Source: Photobacterium phosphoreum
GTDB taxonomy: Bacteria > Pseudomonadota > Gammaproteobacteria > Enterobacterales > Vibrionaceae
NCBI RefSeq assembly: GCF_002954725.1
Contig: NZ_MSCQ01000001.1
Coordinates: 1,528,508-1,592,507, forward strand
DNA length: 64,000 nucleotides
Direction of reading: 5' to 3'
Shown piece after piece: positions 45,234 through 57,200 of this stretch (position 1 is the stretch's first letter; every line of letters starts with the position of its first letter). The position numbers and the translations under genes were made by a program. The notes beneath the pieces were generated by a model. It had not been told where the DNA came from. It was given only the letters and a program-made list of their open reading frames with translations, and searched no databases.

Positions 45234-48200
45234 TTAGTGGTTATTATCAACTTGAAACGCATTATGACTAAATAAGGATGACACAATATCAGCAGAAGAT
45301 GCGCCATCAGCTAAACCCAAGTCATGCTGTGGATTAATGTTTTCTAACACAATATGCTGTGACTGCCCCTCACTGCTATTCACCTCAATATTAACATGAC
45401 CTTTATCATCAACATCTGCACTAACATGCTTTAATAAATCATCCATATCTAAACGGGTATTGTCATCATCAGTCAGTAAACCACGGACATTAATTTGATC
45501 TTTATCTAATTCAAAATCAGTGATCGTATCAGTATTACTGACGGTAGAAAGTGACGATTCATGCCATGTAAATATATCATCACCGTTACCCCCCGTTAAA
45601 ATATCATTGCCTTCACCAGCAACCAGAATGTCATTACCATCAAAGCCAAATAATGACTCACCTTGACTGTCAGCAACTAAGGTATTGTCTTGTTGATTAC
45701 CAAAATTATCGCTCAATTCAAGGTTACCGCTATTCATCAACGAGCCGAGCTTATCTTCGTTGCTCATATTTAGTGAATTATCACCAAAGAGTTCATTATG
45801 ATTCACCCCATTCAAAATGATATTTTGTACCATTTGATGTTGGTCATCAAAAATTTGAATCTCAGTATTACCTTGTTGTTCAATAATATTTATACGGTTA
45901 CTCAAATCTTCTAATGACTGAATGTTTTGGCTATTGAGCGCATCGCCAAGACTAATGACATCAATACCGACTTCAAAATCCATGATAGTGTCAGTTGCTG
46001 GCGCATTAGCTGTACCAAAGTCAGCATCAGACCACAAGAAGGTGTCTTTAGTGTCATCACAATGACCATTAAGATGCCCACCCCAAAGGATATCATCGCC
46101 TCGACCACCAACAAGAATATCTGAAGCTACACCGCCCACTAAAATATCGTTACCATCACCACCTAGTAGCGTTGCCTGAGCGGTACTATCAATCACTAAA
46201 TTAGCTTGATCTGATGAGGAATGTTGCCCAAGAATATTATTGGTTGCGCAAAGATCATCAACAACTATATTAAGATTTACTGGTGGCGACATCACCTGAG
46301 AACCATTCGATTCTGTCGATACCGCTGTAACACTGATAGTGTGGGTTCCTTGCTCAAGATCGTTAATATACACCTCGTTAAGATCTTGAGCGGTAACCTG
46401 CCAGTTACCATTACCCAAATCAGTACCAATCACATTACCCGCTTTATCAACAACCTGTGCTGAACCTAAATCACTAATTTTAACTGTTAGCGTTTCAGAA
46501 GCATCAGCTGATGCCGCTGCAATGAGTCCAATTAAAGGTATCATTGTTCCTAATGAACTTTGAATTGCTGCCGTTTGAATATGCTCTGCATGTAAACTCA
46601 ATGATGGCATATCAACTTTTGGCGCCACTGTAATGTTGACTTTATTGGTCGAGGATAAACTGCCACCAGAACCTGTATTACCACCATCATTTGTCGTAAT
46701 CGTTAACTCATCACTACCACTGAAGTGTTCAGCAGCGGTATAACTAATACCACTATCAAGTACAACATTAATATCAGTCATTGAGCCTTTCAGGATGACA
46801 TTACCGCTACCATCGTTGGCAACTTCAACCCCACTATTCATCGGTAAAGTAATCGACAATGCGCCATGATTAACGGATAAAGTTACCGACATTGCGTCAT
46901 TATTAGCAAGCTCGTTAAAATCAACATCGGTCACTTTAATACCATCAATAACAGTCGCAGTGTCTTCACTGGTACTAATAGTGGCTGGTACTTCATTTAC
47001 AGGAGCATCATTCACCGGCGCCACGGTAATATCAACCGTACTCACATCAGTTAATACACCACCGCTGCCCACATTACCGTTATCCGATGTGGTCATGGTT
47101 AGCTTATCGCTACCGTTATAGTTTTGATCGCCACTGTATTCAATACCGTCATTCAATAGCGTATTTATTTTATCAATATCACCGCTGATTACTAACTTAC
47201 CATCACCATTATCGGTAATAGTCAATCCTTGTGTTTCAGTGGCAACAATCGTTAATTGCCCGTGTTCAACATTTAACTCAACCGTCATTTGACCTGATGT
47301 AGCGCTTTCTTTAGCGTCAACATCTGTAATGCTCAATCCAGTAATAATATGGCTACTGTCTTCATTAACATCGAACGCTGCTGGCACCGTATTTACAGGC
47401 GCATCATTAACTGGTGTTACCGTTATATCAACCGTACTCACATCCGTTAGTACACCACCACTGCCAACATTACCGTTATCCGATGTGGTCATGGTTAGCT
47501 TATCGCTACCGTTATAGTTTTGATCGCCACTGTATTCAATACCGCCATCCAATAGCGTATTTATTTTATCAATATCACCACTGATTACTAACTTACCATC
47601 ACCATTATCGGTAATAGTCAGTCCTTGTGTTTCAGCGGCAACAATCGTTAATTGCCCATGTTCAACATTTAACTCAACCGTCATTTGACCTGATGTGCCA
47701 CTTTCTTTAGCGTCAACATCCGCAATTTTTAACCCAGTAATAATATGGCTACTGTCTTCATTAACATCAAATGACGCAGGCACAGTATTAATCGGCGCAT
47801 CGTTAACAGCCGTTACGGTTATATCAACCGTACTCACATCCGTTAAGACACCACCACTACCAACATTACCGTTATCAGATGTGGTCATTGTTAGTTGATC
47901 ACTGCCATTGAAATTCGCATCACCGGTATATTTAATGCCGCTATCTAACAATGTATTAATCTTATCGATATCACCACTTATCACGAGTTTACCGTCACCA
48001 TTGTCGGTAATCGTTAATCCTTGCGTATCCGCGGCAATAATCGATAACTGTCCATGACCAATATTTAACTCAACCGTCATTTGACCTGATGTACCACTTT
48101 CTTTAGCGTCAACATCAGCAATTTTCAGCCCTGTAATAACATGGCTACCATCTTCATTAACATCAAAGGGTGCAGGTACGGTATTAATAGGCGCATCGTT

Positions 48201-51200
48201 AACTGGCGTTACTGTAATATCAATGCTATCGGTGTCTGTTAATGCACCACCAGCGCCTGAATTACCATTATCGTCAGTCGTCATAGTAAGGCTATCAGTA
48301 CCGTTAAAATCTTTATCGCCAGTATAGTTAATACCTTGATCTAATAGCTGGTTAATTAGAGTCAAATCACCATTAATAACCAACTTACCGTCGCCATTAT
48401 CAGTAATCGTTAAGCCCGATGTATCGACACCTGCAGCAATAGCCAGCTGGCCGTGTTCAACGCTTAACGTGACAGTCATATCCATTACAGCATCATGGTC
48501 ATTACTATCTACATCCGTGATTTGTAGGTCATGAATGACTAGCGTAGCGTCTTCAGCAACCGTTAATGAATCTGAAGGTAAGTGGTTCACTGGTGCATCG
48601 TTATCAGGGGTGACATCAACATGAATTGTCTTATCAACAGCAACACTGTCGGTACCAACAACACCATTATCAACCGCACGAATATCGAGATTTAAATCGC
48701 CATTCCATACAGTTCCATCAATCACCGTCTGGTTATTAGCATCACCCGGATGGAAAATCAGCGAATCAAGATCAGAGCCTGTTACTTTAATTATCCATGA
48801 ACCGTCGGCTTGCTTTTCAGCGCTACCATCAACGCCATCGGGTAAAGTAAATGAACTTGAATCAGGCACATTAGTGATGGTTATTTGTAATGATTCTGCC
48901 CCATTTTCATGAACATTCGAACCTGGATTATTAATGGTATTTTTGTCGTCATAAGCTTTAATGCCCAAATCAAGCGTGATAGGGCTATTTTCATCGCCAC
49001 TTACATTTGGAGTTACGTCAGTGTCTACTTTATCGGCAACCGGATTAACATCAATAGTGACCGTTTCACGATTCTCTGCCGGTTTATCCAGTGAATCTTC
49101 TTTAGAATAAACCACAATATCGATATCAACGGTACCGCTGAAATCATGAGGTGGACGCACTTTAATATCACTTAAATCAAAGCTTTCACCAGACGCAGTA
49201 ATCGTCCATACGCCATCACCATTATTGACAGCTCCTTCAATAATAAAACCATCTGGCACATTTTCTAATTTCATCGAAACAATATGTTCAGAACCATCGA
49301 CATCTTCTAAAGAACCACTAATGCCAGCAAGTGGAATAGCGGTATCTTCATTGCCTACAATAGGCGTATCAATACCTTGCCATTTGATTTCGTCATTCAC
49401 AGCAATAACATCAAAACTAACCGTACTATCAAATGATTTACTATCAGTTACTGTTGCACCTGTTGTGTCATCATAAATAGCAGTATCAACCACTGCCGTA
49501 CTAACATTAATATCAACCTTACCGCTGAAATCGAGGGCAGGCCTGAAATGAATATTATCAAGTTGACTTTGATCAACCGTAATTGACGTACCTAGCACAT
49601 TACCATCGGCATCAATAAACACGCCATTGCTGGTATCTGCTAATGTCAGTGTTACTGACTGTACCGTTTCTTTACCGTCTGTTTCTGAAGTATCAGCATC
49701 TTTTAAGCTTATGGATAAATCGAGTTTAATATCACCGTCTTCGTAAGCAATATTATCGTATACCTGCTCTTGCTTATCATCAGAGGTTGAAATAGGCTGC
49801 TTATCCGCGTTCAAACCATCAGTTTCGACAACTGTAATTGCTACATCTTTAGGACCATCAACTTGTGGTGCAACTTGCACTGCAATGGTATCTGTTTGGG
49901 TTTTATAATCACCACTTTCTGAATCGGTGGTGACATATTTAACATCAAACTTAAAATCTCCGGCATAGTCAGCAGGTAGATTTAACGTAATGCTTGAAAG
50001 ATCAATCGTACCATCAGCTGCAACAGGTACTTTTAATACGTACTCACCCGTTACATGGTCAAAATCAGCCCCAGAAATTGTTGCACCAGCCGGTAAATTA
50101 TCGGCATTGATTACTAAGGTAAAGTCATCATGGGCTTGATCACCGTTAGCTGTACTAATGGTAACAATGTGATCCATCATTTGCTTACCGAGATCAACAC
50201 TATGATCTTCAGTGCCCGTTACAACATAACTATCATCAACAACAATCTCGGCCGCTTTTTCAGTATTATTTTCAGTATTAGCGCTAAAATCTAGCGTAAT
50301 CTCGCCTAATTCTGAAACTTTATCACTCACATCACCGTCATCACTCATATCTTGAACAAGCGCATTAATATTAAGGGTTAACTGACCATTAAACCCTTCT
50401 GGTGCAATAATTTTCAAGCCATCTAGTGACGATTGCGGCACAGTCCAACTACCATTACCGTTATTAATACCACCAATAATGACAAAACCTTCAGGAATTG
50501 GATCCAACACAATTTGCGTGATCACTTCTGAACTTGAGGTGTCATTATTCTGCCAAGCAATTTTACCGTCAGAGCCAGCATCATTAGACAGATCAATCAC
50601 ACCGTCAGTGCCAGAAGCAATTGTTGTTAATAACGTACCATTATCATCAATAACGATCTTACCATCAGGCTCAACAACAGCTTTAATATCTACATCTAAC
50701 GTACCTGTAATATCCTTGGTTACGGTTTCTTTATTACCATCAACATCTGTTTGAGATACGGTAACCGTCGATGTTAACTGAATATCTTGATCAGAATTAT
50801 GAGGCGCAGTTACTGTGAGTTGACCACCATCAAGTAATGTCTGTAATTGCTGTGCCGTTAACTCTACGTTGCCATTACTGTCCGTATTCAGTTCTATGGC
50901 ATTAATGAATAGCTGATAACCTGTCGGTAATCCACCTAAAGCTAAACCAGTAATATGCTCTTGAGGATCAGAAAGAGAAGGCTGCCAATTAACGGTTGTT
51001 GCTTCATCTTCTAAACCATTTGAGACGGTCGTATAATCTGTCGCATCAATTTCTGGTGTGATATGGATAATCAATTCACTGCCAAACTCAGCACTCGCGC
51101 CATCATTTTCAGTCACAACCGTGCGCACATCTAAGCTGATATCTTCAGTACTATTCTGCGGTGGCTTAATGACAATATTGGTTAATGAATCAAGATTGAC

Positions 51201-54200
51201 TTGATAAATAGGCTGACCGTTACTGTCTTCACCCGCATAAACTAAGGTTTGTAGATTACCCTCTGCGTCATAAATTTCAGTCCCTTTTGGAATGCCTGAA
51301 ATAATCACGCTAAGGGTTTCAGAACCATCGGTATTACCATCAGCATTGGTGTGCTCACCAGAGATGACTTTAAAATCAAATTTAGCTTCACCATCTTCTT
51401 TAATCGTGGTTTGTAAACCATCTCGACCATCATCTAACGGCGTCCAATCTGGGTTTTCAGATATAATTTCAGGGTGATCAACCACACCGGTTAACGCAAC
51501 ATTAATCGTTTGAGGCCCAATAATTTTCTCACTGGTCTCTGTTGTCACATTACCATTAGCATCTGTCACTTGTGCAACATCACGAACGATACCATTAACG
51601 GTAATACTAAAATCAACATTACTGTCTAATGGCGGCTGCATTGATAAACCGTTTAGATCTTGATATGAAATTTCATACACGCCATCAGCATTTGGCGTTA
51701 GTAGCTGATCATTTAGGTATAGCACCGCACCGTCAGGTAAAGCCGATATTTGCAAGAATAAATGCTCAGAATTATCGGTATTATCATCCAATGACGTTAG
51801 GTTAATATGGTTTGATAAATCAATACGTTGATCTTCATTTGCTTCAACACGTGTTACTTTTAATACCGCATCATCAGCCACAGGGCTAACATTAATGATC
51901 ACTGTTTTTTCTACAGAATCAGCTGTTTGATGACCCGCAACAAAGTTACTATTTTCTTTACTTTGTGCTTGAATGGTTAACTTAATATCACCACTAAAGT
52001 TATCAACTGGATTAACCTCAACCGAACCCATTTGATTCGCTGTCACTTTATAAACACCAGAACCTGGTGAGGTTTCAACTAATAATTGACCACCAATTTC
52101 TAAAGTACATTTATCCTGATATTCGACAGGTACGGTAATAAAATAAAATAGCGTTTCTGAGCCATCGGTATCTTGTAAATCAGCGACAACATTCAATAAC
52201 ACGTTATCCTGATCTTCTGCAGTTACATAATGATCAACAGAACTTGCGTTCCATATTGGTGTATCCGCAATACCTTGAACATCAATAGCAAACTCACCAT
52301 TCATAACCGGATGATTGCCACCATCAGTGGTATTTACTTGTGCGGTTACGTCAAATTTTATTCCAGCAGCAGAAGTAGAATAATCAGCATCAGGAACAAA
52401 AGTCACACCTTGTAAAATAAACTTCACATCAGGTGGATTGGTAGTATCAACCGTAAACGCGTTCGGTGGTAAGGTAACACTGCCATCACTATTTACAGTG
52501 AGTGGTTGGCCGTTATACATAAACACACCATGTGCTTGTGTTTGCGGTTGAATAGTTACCGTACCAACATGTTCACCGCGGTCGTTATCCCCACCATCAA
52601 TGGTCATATTGATTTCAATACCACCACGATTAGGATCAACGTTGTCTGTAGCATCGGTAGAATGACGACCATCCTCTTCTTCACCGATACTATTTTCAAC
52701 TTGTAATGTGGCGTCTTTATCGGAAATATCTAATGTAATTGTGCCCGTTGCGGTATCACCATCGCCATCTGTGACCTCAAAACCAATCTCTTTGATCAGA
52801 TCTTCTTGGGTTTGAGAGATGTTATCTTTGGCTATAAAGTAAGTATCACCGTTAGGCTTGATCATCAGATCGCCTAATACTTGCGTACCATCTTTCACTT
52901 CATAGATTCGATATTCACCAGATTGCTCTAAGCTAGACAACGCAATATGCTGACCATCAACAATCAATGCTGTCACTTCAGCACCATCAGCGCCCGCTGC
53001 TGTAATCACATTTTCTTGCGTTGTTGAACTATCTTCTACCGTCGCTAATGTCACATTGTGAACCGATGGAATATCATCTTTCACGGTGACATCAATATTA
53101 ACACTACCACTTACGTCGCCATCTTTATCAATGGCGTACACCGGAATTTCAATGGTTAATTGATCTTCACCTTGGGTTGGGTGATCTAGCGTGCCATGCA
53201 ATTGGAAGATATAACGTCCGGTTGGTAGCAAGTAATAAGTAAACACAACATTACCGTTAGCAATACCTTGATAAGTACCTTCACTTGATTGCGATAACGT
53301 TATCTTATGACCATGTGAGGTTATATCATTTTGTTGATTAAATGAGTCAATATCAACTTTGAAGTTAACTACATGATCACTCCCAGAGTTAACAATAATA
53401 TCGCCAAGAGCAGATTCACCATTACCTGATGGCGTTGTACCTGAGGCTAAATCACTTTCCTCAACCGTTAATGCAGGTGCTGCAGTGATAATAGGGCCAG
53501 CGCCATCTTCAATGGTAATTTGAGCATTAACATCATTAGTAAGAAGATCACCATCAGTATCTTTAACTTGTACTGGAACATCGATAACGATCTTATCGCC
53601 ATCAACATTTACCCACCCGCCATTATCACTACCATTATGGTCAAGTGGAGAATGTTGTGTAATAGATACTTTAATATCAGCATCATGACCATTTGCGGCT
53701 TGTGTCGCGGTCACTGTAACAGTAAGCACAATTTGACCATTAGCAGTACCCGTTAAAACACCGCTAATATGATCATAAACAAAGCTTATTGGCGCACCAT
53801 TTGCCGTTAACTCTGACTGTAATTCATCAATCAATGCAATAAGTTTGCTGTTATCTATAGTTGCCGTTGCCGGATCAAGTCGGTCAACCCCTGCCGTTAC
53901 TGCAATATTTGTATCACCTGAAACGGGGTATCCTTGCTGGCCATTTGTTGGTGTTAAATCACCTTCGGTTATGGTAATCGTACCATTTTCACCACCAGCA
54001 GCATTGTTACCATCATGAATATTAATCGTGATTTGACCGGGTTTACTTACATCACCATCATGATCTTGTGCATACACATCGAGCTTAATAATTTCATCAT
54101 CTGCCGATTTATCATCAACTTGATCGATAGGTTGTTTTTGATCGGCGACATAGTGACCATTAATATCAATGCTGATTTCCATGACAACTTGAGACGGATC

Positions 54201-57200
54201 GCTTTGTAGCACCACTACCACTCTCGTGCCATCAGCACTTAAATGGTACGTCGTCGCATGACCATTACTGGTTAAGCCATTCAATGATGCTTGATCGCTA
54301 CCAAAATAAACTTTAGCAACTTGATCGCTACCGGTATCGACATTAATAGAACCAGAACCAGTTGCCTGACCAGATGCACCTTCATTTAAAGTTGCTGAAG
54401 TATCATGTCCAAATGAAGGCAGTTGACCATCGTTAATAGTAATATTGACATCAACGGGTTGTTGTAACGTATCACCGTCAATATCTTGCATTTGAACAGG
54501 TACATTAATGGTAATATTGCCACCATTAACATCAACATAAGTACCATCGGCACTCAAATGATCTAGAGGTAATTGCTGGGTAATCGACATATCGACGCTG
54601 ACATCACCATTTGCTTGTGCTGTAGGCGTCAAGGTGATGGTAACTGCTTCATGTGCACCTATTGCTGTTATACCTGTAATAGTGATAACACCGTTAACAT
54701 CAATATTAATGCTAAAGGTTAATGCTTCTCCGCCAGAAGTAAGACCATTTAATTCTGTCAATAACGTAGCTTTAACGTTGTTAGTGATCGTTAATGAATT
54801 TGCGACTAACGCATCATCTGTTGCATCAACAGTAAATTGTCCAGTACCTACAACAGGGTAACCTTTTCCTGGTTGAGGATTTTCTAGATCGCCTTCAGTG
54901 ATCGTAATATTTGCCTGAACACCGTCACCGGTAGGGTTAAGGCCATCTTTAATATAGATCTCTAATTGACCCGTATTACTGCTATCACCATCATCATCAG
55001 TCGCAACTACACCAAGCTCTATATGAACGCTATCACCTGCCGTATTATCTTGTTCAATAGGTTGATGTTGTTCAACAATATAACTGCCATCATTACCAAT
55101 AGTGATCGTTAAAACAGCCTCGCCATCATTTGTGCCACCATCAATTACTACCTTAATTTCGTTACCATCAACGATATAACGGGTCGCTTGATTATTTGAG
55201 ACAATGCCATCAAGTGACGGCTGAGAAGCAAGAAAATTAATATGATCAATATTATCAGAGCCCACATCAACGGTAATTTTACCGTTGGCCGTGGTGCCAT
55301 TTTCTGTTTCGATAATAGTGGTGCCACTATCTATACCCAGAGTAGGATCTGCGCCATCTTTAATAGTAACGACCACATCAACCGGTTGTTGCAATGCATC
55401 ACCATCAGTATCTTGCATTTGTACGGGGACATTAATGATGATCTGACCGCCATTAACATCAACATAAGTACCATTTGCACTCAAATGATCTAAGGGTAAT
55501 TGCTGAATAATCGACATATCGACACTGACATCACCATAACTTTGTGCTGTTGGTGCCAGCGTGATCGTAACGACCTCTTGCCCGCCTGATGCCGTTATCC
55601 CTGTCATCGTAATAATGCCATTAGCATCAATATCAATACTAAAGCTTAATGCTTTACCCTCAGAGGTAAGGCCATTTAACTCGTTTAATAAGGCTGCTTT
55701 TACACTATCGATGATGGTTAACGAGTGAGCGACTAACGCATCATCGGTCGCATCAACCGTAAAGTGTCCAGTACCAACAACCGGATAACATTTCCCGGGT
55801 TGAGGATTTTCGAGATCGCCTTCAGTGATCGTAATATTTGCCTGAACACCTTCGCCTGTTGGGTTTAAACCATCTTTAATGTGGATCTCAAGTTGACCCG
55901 TATTACTCGTATCACCATCATCGTCCGTCGCGACCACAGCAAGATCAATATTAACGCTATCCCCAGCAGCATTATTCTGCTCAATAGGTTGATGTTGCTC
56001 AACGGTATAACTACCATCATTACCAATCGTAATAGTTAGAACCGCTTCACCATCATTTTCACCGCCATCAATCACGACACGAACGTCATTACCATCGACG
56101 ATATAACGGGTCGCTTGATTATTTGAGACAATGCCATCAAGTGACGGCTGAGAAGAAAGGAAATGGATATGAGCAATATTATCAGAGCCTACATCAACGG
56201 TAATTTTACCGTTGGTGGTGGTGCCATTTTCTGTTTCGATAATGGTAGTGCCACTATCAGTACCAAACTCAGGATTGGCACCATCTTTGATTGTAATATC
56301 GATATTGGCAGGTTTTTGTAGCCAATCACCATCGGTATCTTGCGCCTGAATCGGCACATCAATGGTGATTTTATCGTTGACACTATCGACTAAGCCATCC
56401 ACACCGCTATCAGTATGATTTAACGGTTTATCTTGAGTGATCGTCACTGTTACATCGATATCGTGACCGTTAGCCGCTTGTGTTGCTGACAATGAAACTG
56501 TCACCACTTGCTCACCGCCAGCGGTAACACCCACTAATTGGCCTGTCGCGCTGTCGTAACTAAAGCTGATCGCTTGGTTATCACCCGTGGTTAATTCAGA
56601 CGATAATTCATTAATTAAGTTTGTTAATTGTTTAGGATCGATAGTGACTTTGGTTGGGTCGAGACGATCAGCACCCGCCTCAATGGCAATCGTGGTGGTG
56701 CCAACAACTGGATAGCCTTGCTCATTACCTTGAGGGGTTAAATCACCCTCGGTAATAGTAATATCACCGTGTTCATTACCTGCCGCATCGCTACCATCAG
56801 TAACAGTGATCACCACTTGCCCTTGCGTACTGTCACCATCGTTATCGGTGGCGGTAACGCCAAGGTTTATGTTGACAATGTCAGCATCGTTTTGATCAAT
56901 AGGCCCTGTTACTTCAACAGTGTATGAGCCATCTTTAGCAATCGTCACTACCATTACAGGCTTATCGTTACTATCAACCACCGTTAATACATTGCCGTTA
57001 ACGGTAAATGTGGTGGCTGCACCATTGCTGGTAAGGGCGGTTAAACTTGGTTGGTCGGCATTGAAATCAAGCTGATGAATTGCATCTGAACCGACATTCA
57101 GCGGCACATCACCGTTAATGATCTGACCGTTTTGAGTGGTTTCATTCATGGTAGTGCCACTATCAGTACCAAACTCAGGATTGGCACCATCTTTAATTGT

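Noticed and set aside
47329-47898. Plus-strand frames repeated in the adhesin region
   Set aside because: They are antisense shadows of the 396-bp repeats, recurring only because the repeats recur.
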